Below the pieces are notes generated by a model. That model was given only the letters and a program-made list of their open reading frames with translations, ran no database searches and was not told the DNA's origin. The translations under genes and the position numbers were made by a program. This document shows positions 10,501-25,500 of a stretch of 64,000 nucleotides of DNA, one piece after another. The stretch's first letter is position 1; each line of letters starts with the position of its first letter. The DNA is from RUG14300 sp964561145 (lineage in GTDB: Bacteria > Bacillota > Clostridia > Christensenellales > CAG-1252): NCBI GenBank assembly GCA_964561145.1, contig CAZLNZ010000005.1, positions 1-64,000 on the forward strand, given 5' to 3'.

Positions 10501-13500
10501 TGCTTTCGGCAGCTATTCCGTTTATAAGTACAATGTGGATAACACAACCAATCCTACATTTATCGGTACTATAGATCAAAATAGCAAGAGCTTAACCTTT
10601 GCAGCTTACGTCGGTGAAATTTATTATATCAATTCTTCTTCACAGCTAGCTAAAGTCGGTTATCTCCCGATTGGCTGGAGAAGTTCTGTTTCAGGCGGTT
10701 TCTGGGGTTTATCCGATAACTCTGCCAATGCGGTTATCGGAAAGGATATTCAATCGAGCAGTATAAGGGTTTCCTCTTATAGCGATTATGAGTGCGGCGC
10801 TCCCGGGTCAAGCACGCTTCCCGCAACAGTATCCTTTAAGTCACTTTCTTGTGTTCAGGGGGACAGCGTGAGCTTAACCGCCGTATGGGCACCTATTGTT
10901 TACTCTGTAACCTTTAACGGCAACAGACCTACTACAGCAGGAAATCAATCCCACTATAACTCTGCAACCGATCAAGGAGCTTCAACGAGTGTTCAAGGCG
11001 AAACACCTAAAGCATACTTTGCCTATGACAATTTAGGAGGAATAAGCTATCCCGATACCGATGTGAACGGAAGAGAAATCTCCCTCTCCCTTCCCGAGGT
11101 AGGCTTTACCTTGACAGGTTACACCGCTTTGGGTTGGTCGACTTCTCAAACACCTTATGCCGTATCCTCCTTGGGTGGCGGTTCTGGTACGACTTATCGG
11201 GTTGGCGGAGAGTTCAAGAATAAGAGTGCTACAAACGGAGCCAATATCAATCTGTATTCCGTTTGGAGTGCTAACTATTATAAACTATCATTCCGTGAAT
11301 ACGTTGGCTCGGGTAAGTGGTCTACAAGTGTGACATATTCGTTGTACATAACCTTCGACTCCTCCAGTGTATTCTCTTCTGCAACAACTCCTTCAACTCT
11401 ACCTATTAATGAGTCCTTTATCGGTTATCAATGGGCAGGCTGGGGCGTTGAAAAAGATGTTCAACTCTTCACAACGGGAGGAACTCTAAACAGGAGCGTT
11501 TCAGGTTATACAAATGCACAAGGCTATTGGACTAATCCCTCTAACGTGACCTTGTACTCGTTGTTTAACTATTACATAAACTACTACGGCACTCCCGGTA
11601 ATCCTAACGGAAGCTACATAAGAAAGAGTTATTACGCAGGTGTCGATAATGTTTATGCAGAAAGCGAAGGAGAATCCTTTACCCTCGATCGTTCCACACT
11701 TTTAGGTTGGTCGGGCTCAGAGTATAGCATGAATGTTGTCTACGGAGCAGGTAGTCCCCATACTTATAACGTGATTAGCGAGTCCGCAGGCTCCGATAAG
11801 AATACCAATTCACTGTATGCTGTTTACCGTGGAAGCGGTCCTATTAATTATGTAAATTCAATCAATCCCGAAAACGGTGTAAGGGTTGACCTAGACAATA
11901 AAGGCAACGCTAACGGCTCCTCTCCTTGTATTAGCGAGGGTAGTCTTGCAGAGGCACCCACAACGTCGGGAAGTTATGTATTGTCAGGCTCCAATTACCT
12001 AAGTAAATGGGGTGTATACTTCGATGAGGCAAGCTCCTCCAATATCTATAAGGGAAATGCCGGTAGCGACATACCTTCAAATGCAATCGGTATCGATACC
12101 GATTCCACAACCCTCTCGGGCGTTCGTTATGGCTTAATTTGGTTGGATATGACAGTAAATGACAGCTTGGCTTCGATACTTAAAACAGGCTGTACTTTAA
12201 GCTTCTCGGCACATACCGGCGGATCTTCTTCTGCTACCTTCTATCCCTTCATCTCAATTGGATGGTATGGCGATGGCTCGATGTACCACTTCTCATCCGG
12301 AATCTCTTCAAGAACCGATGACCAGAGTCCTGCTGCCAAAGACACCAACACAGAGGTCTACTTAACCGTTCCCTCCTCGGATGTCAAGTATCACACCTTG
12401 AGAGTAGGCGTTGCGGTTGTTTGGAACAAGGCTCAGGTCGGAGATCTCGTCAATGAGTTCGATAACTGGATCAGCAATCCTAAGATAAGCATCACCAATT
12501 ACTTTAACGGCTCGGGTACCGAGGCTGATCCCTATATACTTGCCACCAAGGGTGAACTTCTCTTCTTGGATAGACTTATCGATACAATGGGTAATACCTT
12601 TAGCGGTACCTATTTCAGTCTTGTTAACGATATTTCTCTCGATAATAACTTTAGCATTGCACAAACCAATTCCTTCCAAGGAATATTGAACGGTAACGGA
12701 CATGTTATTACTTTAAACTATTCCGAGGGTTCAACTGCCGATAACGTCGGCTTCTTCGGTAAGGCATCGGGTACGATCAAGAACTTAACCGTTAAGGGAA
12801 CCTCTGTAGGCAATAACAATGTCGGCGGTATTGTAGGATATGCTACCGGAGACTTAACTTTAATCAATTGTACCAACGTCACAACGGTAACCGGTGTTAA
12901 TAATGTCGGTGGTCTTGTGGGACACGCAAGCGGTAGCTTGAATATTTTCAGCTCTCATAATGAAGGGGTAATAACTGCTTCGACGTCTCAAGAAAATACC
13001 GCTGTCGGTGGTTTGGTAGGCTTAATCGGTGGCGATACCAACATTTATTACAGCTATAACACCGCCTCTGTTACTAATACCGAAAAGGGAAGAGTCGGTG
13101 GTTTGGTCGGATTCTTAAGCGGCGGAAATGCTAATATCAAGTATTGCTACAATACCGCAAAATACATAACCGCCAAAACCTCTTATGCAGGCGGCTTCAT
13201 CGGTTACACTGCAGCTAATACTACAATCGCTTACGGTAGCGTAATCGATACAACAGTTAGAGCCGGGAACCTCGGTGACGGAACTACATTTGCCGCAGGT
13301 TTTGTAGGATACTCTTCGACCTCCCTTAACATATGCTATAGCTATGTTGCTAATCTTGTAGTTGAAACGGGAGATGCAAAGGCTAACTATATTGTAGGCG
13401 GCGGTAACGCCATGGTTACAAATACCTATAGATACGAAAGCTTGCTTTCCGCAGAGGGCGGTAGCGGTTATGACGGAATAGCTGTTGAAAAGCTGATTCC

Positions 13501-16500
13501 TCAAACATTGAATCAAAGTGTTGAGGGTGTTGACCTTAACGGAACAGGTGAGGGTAGCATTACCGGTTGGATTTATAATCCAGGATATTATCCTTTACAG
13601 GCTTGTTTCGCTGTTCGTAATTACTCCAATAACTCAATGTATGCACCCGATCAGGGCAACAACTTCTTAACTTCCGAAGTTGGCTCCTCTGACGAGGTAT
13701 TGCATTTGGGTGATACCTATAATACAAATATTAACGAGTCGGGTGGATATTATTCCGAAGGTTCGGGAGAACATAAGACAACCTACTCTGCAAGCTCCAA
13801 GTACTATTATGCCTACGTGAACAATCGTTCCGATATGCTCTTCTTAGCAGCCTATATTGCTGCAGGCGGTAGTCAATATACCGACGGTAAGTACTTCACT
13901 CAAACGGCTCATGTCACGACAATGACGGCAAGAGGTGTAGATGCTACTTATAATACCTTCTTCCTTGCTCTTTATGATTCCTTGACTAACCCCTACTGGG
14001 GCGGTGAAAGCTACGATTCGATGCTTTCGATCGGCGGAAACGGAGAAGATAATTACTTTGCCGGCGTTTATGACGGCGGTTCCCATTACATCGACTATGT
14101 TTACTATAACTCCGACTCCTCTTATATCGGAGTATTTGGTTATGTAAAGACCTTGAATAACAGTGCAAGCGTATCTAATTTGATAGTTTTAGAGCATTCC
14201 GCCTTTGTCGGAAAAGATAATGTCGGCACTATTATCGGTAAGGCAGAAGGATCTTATTCAAATAATGTTCTTTTGACTTCTGTTGCATATCAAGCACTAG
14301 AGGTAGGCGAGATTAAGGGCGGTTCCAATGTCGGAGGATTGGTAGGTTACGGTGTTCATCTCTATATCGATAACTCGGTTCCCGTAAGCTATGTTGCTAA
14401 CAATTCAACCTATACCTATACCTTCTCTGTTTTAGGAAGCAGAACCAAAAATACGATTTTGGCAACAGGAAGTTGTGTCGGTGGTTTAGTCGGTTCCTTG
14501 GAAAACGGAGAAATTACCCTATTAAACAACAACTCAACGGACTATGCTTCTGTTAAGGACCTTTGGATAAAGGGTAGCTCTAACGTAGGCGGTGCAATCG
14601 GTAAGTTTACAGGTAGTATCGCAAGTATTACAAATATTCAACTTTATAACATTGAAATAGATGCTACAAATTCGACAACCGCTAATGTCGGCGGTATTGT
14701 CGGATATAACAACGGTGTCGTAAATAACTTGATGGGCGGATTAACCTACTGTTCTGTATATTCCTCCGGTGGCGGTTCCAATGTCGGCGGTTTCTTCGGA
14801 TACAATACTACAGGCTTTAAGCTTAGCTCTGCTTGTAATGCAATCGTCGGATCTAAGACTGTTAGCGGAACACCCTCTATAGTCAAATCTTATTATACTT
14901 CTAACAACGTCGGCGGTATTGTAGGTAAGCAATTCTCCGGTGACGTTATTGAAATCGATTCCGCAAAGAATGCCTTCGGTGACGGTCATGTTATTGTTAC
15001 CTATAAGGTATACGGCGGTAATTACGTTGGCGGTATTGTCGGATATCTGTCTTACAGTGCCTCCGGGAAAGCGGGTATTACCCTTGGTCAGTGGATAAAG
15101 GTTAAGGGAGTATCGGGCGGTAGCTATATCGGTGCTTTAGCAGGTTACTCTAACGGAGTAATCAAGGCAAGATCTACCGAAAAACTAGAGGTCATCTCTG
15201 ACGATTTAACCTCATCGAACGGATATATCGGCGGTCTTGTCGGATTCATGGACGGTGGTGCTTTGAAGTACCTCAAGAATACTTCCGTTGTATATGCAAC
15301 CGGTGGCAGTGTTGTTGGTGGTCTTGTAGGTTATATGGCAGACGGTTCTGTTCAAAACTGTCAGCAAGATGCTAATGTCGGCAAATCCAATCAAAGAGTA
15401 GCTTATACGGGCGGTTTAGTCGGTGTTATGGTTGGCGGTACACTCGGTCAAGATCTGACAAATACCCATTCAACCGTGTATGGTACCGATTATGTTGGCG
15501 GCTTTGTCGGCTTATCCTTAGCAGGCACTGACGATCAATCTCGTGTAAATAATATGAACATCGGTTCAAGCTCCCATAGCTCCGGTAACTATATAGGCGG
15601 TATTTATGGTGCTTATGTCAGAAGCTCTTCCTATACCCTTTCCCAATCACTTACAAATAGTAAGGACGTTTACGGACAAAGTTATGTCGGTGGTATCGCA
15701 GGTGCCTTTATTTCTAACGGTGGTCTTCTTACTATAGATACTACACTTATTAACCATGGCGAGATTATCGGTGATAATATCATCGGTGGTATTGCGGGAA
15801 TTATTTCTTCAACCGATAATAATTCTTATGTAACTGCATTGGGAACCTATATAAATAACGGAAATATCGGTGCTAACGGTACAAGTTATGTCGGCGGAAT
15901 TTTCGGCATGGTATCTTCATACTCCGTTATAGGTTCTTCTTCTCAATCTGTTGTTACGACTTTGACAAACAACGGACAAGTTCTTTCAAGAAGTTATTCG
16001 GGTGGCGTGATCGGTGTACTTCAAGGTAAATTAACAGGCGTCACCGCTCAAGACGGATACGCTTTCGGAAATACTAAGCTTATCAATAAGGGTAACCTAC
16101 AAGCTACCTCTTCGATCAATGCATATATAGGCGGTGTGATCGGTTCTATGACCACCGCTATCGATTCGACTGTAGTCACCTTCGGTGATTTATCGGTAAC
16201 AGGTGCCGAGGGTAATCAAAATCAATCTATCGTTGGTGTAATCCTATATAATGACGGAGCGATTACAGCTCCTAACGCAGGTATAGTCGGTGGTATAATC
16301 GGCTGTATAGATAGTATCGGCTCAGGTGAGTTCTCCTCTAACTCTCTTGTCAATATAGGCACAATCAGGGGCAGCGATATGACCGGTGGCGTGTTCGGAT
16401 CGGTTTCTGTCGATTTATCGGAGAAGGCAAATAACTACATTTATCACTTGGGAACAATTAAGACCAATGCCAAAACTAACGCTTGGGGTGCTTTGGTCGG

Positions 16501-19500
16501 TAGTACCGACTACGCAATAAGCGGTGGTAGTGATACCTATACTTTGGGCTTAATAACCATAACGGAGCTGTTGGGTAATAGTGCTTCTCCGTATTCTAGC
16601 TTCCAAGACAATAATAACGTAGGCTACGGTAACTTTATTCTACTGGGTGGAACAAGGGAAAAAGATGCATCAACCTATGTCGGTGGCACAGAGGGTGGCA
16701 GCGTACAGTTGGTAGCAGACTTTAAGGAAAGTTTCGCAAATGCTTTACTTTCAGGTACCGTCATCGATATCGAATTGATCTTTAACACGACCGAAGGTTA
16801 TTATTTCGAGCCTGTTGAGTTGCAAAATACCGATGTGTTAGGTAAAGAGGAAAATATGAAGGTCGCAAACTTTGTAAGTCTCCTTACCGAAACGGATTAT
16901 GCAACAAGCGTTGCACAAAGCAAGAGCTTTAGCATAAGCGCTAAGGGCAACGTCAGCCTACGCTTGGCACTTGCGGCTTTCGATGTGGAAAGTTCTTATT
17001 CCGGCTACTTTAGCGGAAGTCAACAGGAGATTATGTCCTCTGTCGTTAGTTCCAATGTAACGGGTACTACAAACGGAAATATTGCATTGATACAAGCTGT
17101 AACCTATGGTGGCTACACCTTTGAGAAATTGCCCGATAATATGATTTCCTCCGGCATTTTAACCACATTTAACGGTTACAATATCGTTACCGTTAATGGT
17201 TCCTCTTACATAGATGCTCAGGGCAACGGAGAATATTTCAAGTGTTACGGTATTACCTATGATGCCGACGGCAATGCCGACAGCGATGACGATAAGAGAA
17301 TTTCTCAATCTACAACCAAGCCTATAGAGGCAGGTGTATATACCGTTTATGTAAATACGTATTGGCAAGCTAACAACGCTGTCAATCAAGAAAACAAACG
17401 TGTAGGCAGAACCTCTACACAGTTTACAGTGAATAAGTCGATAGCTACCGGAGTTTATTTCCTTGACAGTAGTTCGGTTTATACCGCTAATCCTCAATAC
17501 CTACAAATCTCAGGCTCTCAGGGTAGCAACGTAAGTAGCAACGCTTATGCAAGCGAGATTACCTTGTTCGCAAGGAATCCATTATCAAACAGCGTTAGTA
17601 CCGTAGGAAGAAGCGTAGGATTGACTGGCTATCCCGAAAACGGATATACCAATGTAGCTTATGTTGACGGATTTCCTGCTCCTCAAGAGGTTACCGCTTA
17701 CTTGAGCGGAGCTTATGCTAACTTCTATGCGGTTATTATCTACCGTGCAGTATCGGGTACCAATGTAACCTTGGCAGATATTTACTTCTGGAACGGAAAC
17801 GAATACGACAGAATTACCGTGAAGACTTCAGAATATGAAGGAAACGTAGAGGGGAACTTGATTAACGACTGCAACGATATTAAGAGCATTTCTCAAGAAA
17901 CCCTTTCTTCCTTGAATGTACCCACTAGCGGTAACGGAGGTAGTAGTGAAATTTCGAGCGTAGGTTATCTAACCATAACTCCTGCTAAGCTAACCGTAAA
18001 TTATACCTTTAATGACGGTGTCGCCGATGGTGATATTCTTCATAAGGTCAATTATTCCGATGGTGTCTCCTATAGCGTAACAATGAAAATCAGCGGTGCT
18101 TTGGTCGGCTCTGAAAACAGAGATAACACCAATGCCTTCTTGTCGGTTGCCTATTATATCGCTCAATATGACGATTATAACTATACAGTAGGCTATAGCG
18201 GAACAAGAGAAAGCTATGAAAGCAAAATGGCAACCTTGAGCGAAAGCGACGGTAACAGCTTTGGTTTCTCCGTCACGGCAAATAGAACCAATAAGGGTTC
18301 CGTTTATATTAAGCTCGGAACCGAGTCGGACAGCACTAACATTTTATCCGGAAGAAGTGCAGGTAACTATACCATCGAGTACTCCCACAGGGTCTTAGTC
18401 ATACAGCGTGCGGAGTTGCATGTTCTTTGGTATGTGGATAGTGGAATGAGCTATTCCGATAATATGTATCTTGTTGCCTTGAATAGGGCAGTAGAAAAGC
18501 TTGGAGCAACGGAGTACTACATCCAATCCAAGGAGGGCAACCGTGCTATTATCACTCAAGATATGTTGACCTCATCCTTAAATAGTACAATGTATCAGCC
18601 CGTTGCAAGCGTATCTGAGGGAACAAGTAGCTACACATTCTCGGGCTACAACTTCTATGTAACTCCGATTGTGTATATTGACCTCGGAACTTCTATAGTA
18701 TTCTTTGATCCGAGAGATATTTCCTCCGACGGTTCATACGGTGAGGCTTATTCGATAACTGCGGACAACGGTTCTGTTCTTTCTGCCGATAACAGAGGAT
18801 CCTTTGTGTATCATAGTCTGAGTTTCCAAACCGTAGAAACGGTTACTGTTTCAGAAGTTAACGGTAGCTGGGCAAACTATCGTTGTCAAGACGATTCTAC
18901 AAGCTTCCGTTGGAGAATAGATACTCGTCCAATCGACGTAAGTTGGGATGAATATAATCCCGATAACGGTAACTCCTTTAACAACTGGACAACAATTTTC
19001 GATAACAATCGTCATGGTGTTATCGCAACAATGAAAACATACGTCGAGCAGAATTCGACAGCTATCGGTTCCTATGGTGAAAGAGGTTGGATTAATGAGC
19101 AGAGAATAGTGGATACTCTCTGTAATCCTATGGGTTCGATTACTTCGGGAGGCTCTTATAATGCAAGTCAAGGAAGCGCGACACAAGCGGGACACGCTAC
19201 TTTCTATGCAACTAATGCGGGTACCTATGTCGCAAATGCAGACAATGTAAGTAACAAGGAATATTATTTAGCCGAAGGTTCTTCCATAACCTTTACAATA
19301 GAAAAGTTTGTTATCGATAAGCTTGTTTGGTATATTGACGGCAACGAATTTGAACAAGCCACCTTTGTGGATTATCGTGCTTCAGCTTATACGGTAACGG
19401 TTGAAGGTTTCAACTCTACCACTCCCACTCCTACCACAATGATGGGTACCGTGGTATCCTTTGTTGACGGAACTAATGCTTATACAAATGCAAATGCTAA

Positions 19501-22500
19501 TTCTGAAGGAGTTCTTCTTAACGGAAAATCGGCATATGTAACCAGAATTGTCTTGAAGGACAGTGTTAACTACTCGATTGCTATACAAGGTTCGAGCCCT
19601 GCTTGGTACATAAGACAAGCGGTTTTAGACTATAGCATGACTCCCACAAATCAAACCTATAACGGTTATGAGCAAAAGGTTATGACCTTGACCGTTTCCA
19701 ATATCAAAGGCGAGGATACGGTTACTTTGGCTTCATTGATTATCGACGGTGAATCCGTTACCGCTCCTACCTTCAGCGGAACAAGCAATACCTATTACAT
19801 AACACGTACTAACGCAATAATCAATTGTGCCGTATCCGTAACGTTACCTGCTTTGGCAAACTATTCTTGGAGTAGTGAGACTACAACTGCGCACTTTACC
19901 TTAGCACGTTTGGAAATCAATCTCGATTGGATAATTCCTTCGATGCTTATCTATAACGGAGAGACTCGCGTCGGTTCTGTGACCATTGGAAATATTCAAG
20001 AAATTGACCATGAATATAATTATGATTGGAGTATTGCCTCCGATTGGACAAGAAGCGGTTTGAAGAATACTCGTGAGCAGAGAGTAACAATTGAGGGTAA
20101 CCTCGCGGGGGCTGAAGCAGACGTATTCTCCGTACTGTTTACTTATACTCAAAACGTTTCAAACTACAGTGCCGGCACCAGAGCAAAAACGGACGATTTA
20201 TCGGCAAGCCTTTCGGGTAGTGATGCCGGTACCTATTCTATAAGAGTTTCTCAAATTAACAGCGGTAACTATATTCTCTCTTCTTCTGCAGAAAGAAGCT
20301 GGACAATAGAGCAAGCAAAACGTGAGTTTATATGGACAATTACCGATGCTGTCAACTCGACATTGAGCAATCCTTATGAGTATGCAGACGGAAAACTATT
20401 GAGCGGAACCTATGTTAGTGAATATGATGCTCAAAATATAACCGTTAAGGCGGTTGTATACGATAATGGCACCCTTTGTGAAATAAGCGGTTATACCGTA
20501 AACAACGGTATCGTTAGCGGTGATACTTATTCTGTAAGAAATGCCAATACCTATAACATATCGGTAAATACCGTTGAGGATTTCGATGAGATTGTAAATG
20601 ACAACAACCATGCTTTGCAGGGATCAAGCGCTATAAAGGTTGTTATTTCCAAGAAGAAATTGTCGTTGGAATGGCAAAGCTCGACCGATGACAGTGCCGA
20701 TGAGGTCAACAAAAATAACGGATATGCCGTAGAGTACGATACAAGACGTCACGGATGGATTGCTACCGTTTCGGGAATTCTCGAAGATGATAGAGGAAGC
20801 GTAACACTTTCTACAATCGGTACAAGTAATTCGCTTGAGATAACTACTGAGGGAATTGCACTGATAAAGAAATTCTTTAGTGCCGCAAACGTTCAAGAAA
20901 ACGTTGCGACATACTATTGCTATATCTCCTCCGTTATTGACGGAGAAGAGGGTGGCAACTATAGCTTGTCCGGTTCTTCTCGTAGCTTTGTAATTCAACC
21001 GAGAAGGGTAACCCTTTCCAACTGGATATTATCCGACGGTATCACAATCGATAACGACGGAGAATATGAGCAAACCTACAACGGCAGACGTTGGAATATG
21101 AGTATAAGCGTTGAATCGGGACTTCTCGGTTCGGACACCGCAACCATAGTGGACGGTGTTTATAACGGAACCTATTATGCAATCGATGCAAATCTCGAAG
21201 GTTCTTACTCATGCTCTGCAACCTTTACCTTTAATTCGGGTAGCCAATACAATTATACATTGGCATCGGACGGTACTTATAGTTGTATCACCGATAACGT
21301 GGTATGGAAGCTATTACCTAAGAATATTCTTGCTTCTAATATTCTTTGGACACTCGATGACGGTGAAGTTTACGAAAAGACATATGACGGAAAAGAGCAT
21401 ACAATCAAGGCTCGATTCGCAACTATCGACAGTACATTGAGTAGTGCCGAGGACGGCTTGGTAATCAACGGAGATAACCTTGTTCTTTCCTTCACGGGAA
21501 ATACAATCGCAACCGATAGCGGAGAATATATGGCTTCTGTCACTTCTATTCTCGATAACAATAACTATAACTTAGTTCTCGATAGCGGTTATTCCAAGCT
21601 TTGGACTATCAAACGTGCTTTACTTACTTTGAACTGGAGCGGTGTTCAAGGTGGAGTTTATAACGGTGAAGAGTATGTTCGTTATGCCACAATTAGCGGA
21701 TTAGTTGAGGGAGAGAGCTTAACTCTCAGAGTTAACTACGAGGGGTTTGCTTGTGCTGATTCCGATTATGTATACGTTGACGGAAGAGAGGAAGACATAG
21801 GATATCCTATCGAGATTAAAAACGGTGTTAGAATATCCTATAAAGGAAAGAATTACAACGAGTTAGCATATGGTCTCAATATCGATAAGAACTCTCTGGA
21901 CGACAGTTACGACAATAACGGCAAAGCCTCTAACTATGAGTTTGTCGAGGGAATCGAGTTTACCGATAGCTTTAATGTCTACAAGAAGGAGCTATCTGTC
22001 GTTTGGTCGGGAGATGCAAACGGTATGTATAATAAGCAAAGCTTTACGCGTACTGCAACCGTTTACGGCTTTGTAGGAGAGGAAGGTTTGTACTTTACCT
22101 TAAATATACCGGAGAATGCGGAGTGCGATAGTTCTTGGGGTGTATTCGACAAATATGTTAGCAATTCGGAAAATACAATTACAGTTTCGGCTATAAGAGC
22201 GGGTACGTATGAGTTCGTCATTAGTGCCGAGCTTAAGGATAACGGATATATCCTTGCCTCTAACTATCTCTTTGCATCTGGTTCCGATAGCAGTAACACT
22301 TTGGTGATTGCCCCGGTAAGCTTGACTTTAGAGTGGAATAGTACCACAAACGGAGAGATAGACGAGAAATCTTACGATGATGGCTATTCCGTTGTTTATG
22401 ACGGTGAGAGACACGGCTGGAGTGTTAAAATCAGCGGTATACTTGAAGGAGATGAATTAAGTTTCTCTGCAATCGGAATGAACGATAACAGTAGCGAATA

Positions 22501-25500
22501 CGAGTATTCTACACTTTCGTTATCGAGTAAGCTTGAAAACGGTGTCGATAACATCTTCTATATCGATTCGACCAATGCCGGTAGCTATAGTATAATCCTC
22601 GGTGCAATCGATAACAGCGACTATGATTTATCGGGTCAAAACTTATCTCGCAATAGTACGATCGCCAAAAAGACCCTTTCAATGAAGTGGAATGAGGACG
22701 AAAGTACCGTTCGTGTTTATAACGGAATATCGGTTGAGCGTGTTGCTTCCTTCGAGGGCTTTATCGGAGATGAAACATTAAGCTTTAGAATAGCTTCCTC
22801 GGGCACCTCTACAATTACACCCGAGCCAATTGACGGATTGGTAATAATCGGTGCCGACAATAATAAGATAGTTTACTCTGCAAAGGATGCAGGCACATAT
22901 TCTTTATATGTATATACAACCCTCTATGACGGAAGCGGTCTAGCTCGAAATTACAGCTTTATTCCCGAAACAAGCAATAATACCCTTGTTATAGAAAAGA
23001 AAACCTTGACAATAAGTTGGAAGAGTATAACAGAGGGCGTTATTGACACGGTTCAAAGGGAGAACGCTTACAACGTGGTATTTGATAACAAATCTCACGG
23101 CTGGATGCTTGAAATAGGCGGAATACTCGATCAAGATATTGTAAGGTTTATTTCCGTAAACAATAATTATGCAAATTGCGAAATAAGTTCCGGTGATAAT
23201 CTGGAAAACAGACAGTACATGCTTTCCAACACCGATGTAGGAAGCTTTAATATTGCAATCTCGGGAGTGACAAATTCTAACTATGATGTAAGCGGTGAAT
23301 TGTCAAGAGCCTCTTCAATCGAACAAAAGGCGATTACTATTTCAATTGCATACTATGATGAAAGCGGTTCCTCCTCCTTGTTAGGAGATTCAAAGACCAT
23401 TTCCTACGATAAGTATAGACACGGTTTAGTCTTGTCCGTTAACGGATATATCGAGAATAGCGGCGGCTTCAGTAATTGGACCGTTTCGGGTGCTACCGAC
23501 TCTAAGGGACAACAAGTATCTGCCCCCGCTTTGGATGGGGTTTACGAACTATCGAGTATCGATGCAGGTAGCTACTCTGTTAACTTTACCTTTAATAACA
23601 GTAACTACATTGTCAACGGTAACAGCGATGGCGTTGCAACCTTTGCTGACAGATGGACGATTACCCCAGTTGCCTTGAATGCTCAATGGTATGCAATAAT
23701 CGGCGGAACACTTCAATCGAGTGTTTACACACAAGACAATTTATCTTGCGTGTATGATTCTAGCTATAATGGCTATAGAATTGTAGTAAGCGGAGTGATT
23801 TCGAGAGACGGTGAACTCGATGACGCAGGTGTTCTTGTCGAGTATAACGGTACCTTATCTGCAATTTCCACTAAAGATGGCGGTTATGCGGACTACACTA
23901 TTAATACATATACTCCTAACGCTTGGGAGATCAAAGTTATCGGTATGAATAGCGGTGCAGAGGACAACAGCAAGAACTACACCGTTGTCACCTCACAAAA
24001 GACCGTCACAATCACTCAAAGAGCTATGAGTATTGCTGTTGAGTCAATAGATAGTGTTATTACCGATAGCTCGTTGACTTCCGTTTATGATGGTGGAACG
24101 CACGGCTTTAGAATTTCAATACAAGACGTTTTGGATTGTGATATTTCACAATTTACGACTTGGGTCGGTGTCAATACCTCAGGCTCTCAAAGTAAACCTG
24201 ACGGAAACGGAAGCTATTCCTTTGAAAGTAAAAATGCCGGTATCTATTCCATTTCGGTAATCTTTACAAACAAAGACTCCAACTATGCAGTTACGGCTCC
24301 TAGTTTTAATGTCAACGGAGAATCATATTCTTTCAATATTGAATGGAAAATCGAGAGAAGACCCGTTGATTTAACTTGGGATTTATATAAAGCGGTATCG
24401 GGCGTTGATGCAACTGCCGACGGTTTAACCGTCGTTTACGATGGCACTTATTATGGTTGGATTGCCTCTATAAGCGGAATGCTTGACGGAGACGAGGTAA
24501 TGATTCAATCATCAAACGGTGGCGAATATATAACTACTACTCAGCTAGAGCCTACCAGTGGTCGCGGTAAAACAATTGCCTTCACGGTTTGTGATGTTAG
24601 GGTAGGCTTTGTTAATACAGAATATGTTGCCGCTGTCAGCAAGGAACTTGTAGGAGATGATGCCCCCAACTATTACATCAAATCGGACGGTCAACAATTG
24701 ACCTCTGTCAGTGCTAAGAAAGTTACCATTTCGCCCAAAAAACTAGTTATTAAGACTTGTTACGATTATTATCCCGATATGTATCCTAAGGGATTCGATT
24801 ATGACGGACAAGTTCATATTCGTTATATACATGTTGAAGGAATTGTTGCAAATCGCAGCTTAAGATTCTTGATAAGCGAAAACGGCGGCGTAACCTTTAC
24901 TAGTGCTATAAGCAATGGCGGCGTTATTCTGGATAACGAAAGCAATTTGGTTTACAGAGCAATGAACGCAGGTTCTTATTCTGTAGGCATTTATGCAATA
25001 GAGGATGCTAACGACCGTGCAAGTAACTACTATCTTGAGGAATTAAAGAACGACTTGTTCAATATTCAAGCACAAGAGTTGTTCCTTAATTGGATTCCCC
25101 ACAAAGGTCAGCTTAGCGATTATGAAGGAGTTAACGATGCATCGGCTGTCGTAAACTACGATGGTGCCTCTCACGGCTGGATGGTTGTTGTCTCAGGAAT
25201 AAAGGAGGGCGATTATGTATCCTTTAAGACCATTGACCATAACTTTAATAATACTACATTGACCACCGGAACAACGATAGAAAACGGCAAAGCATACTTC
25301 TTTGACAGTGTCGACGTTCTCTATGATTCTAATGGTAATATACAAAGCTATCATGTGGAAATCGCACAAGTTAACGGCGGTAACTACTATTTCTCACCGC
25401 AAGAATATACGACGATAATAGAGCCCAGAACCGTAAACTTCGCTTTGTCATCCTACGATAACGGTACCAACTCTCTAGATTCCAATAATAAGGTTGAGTA

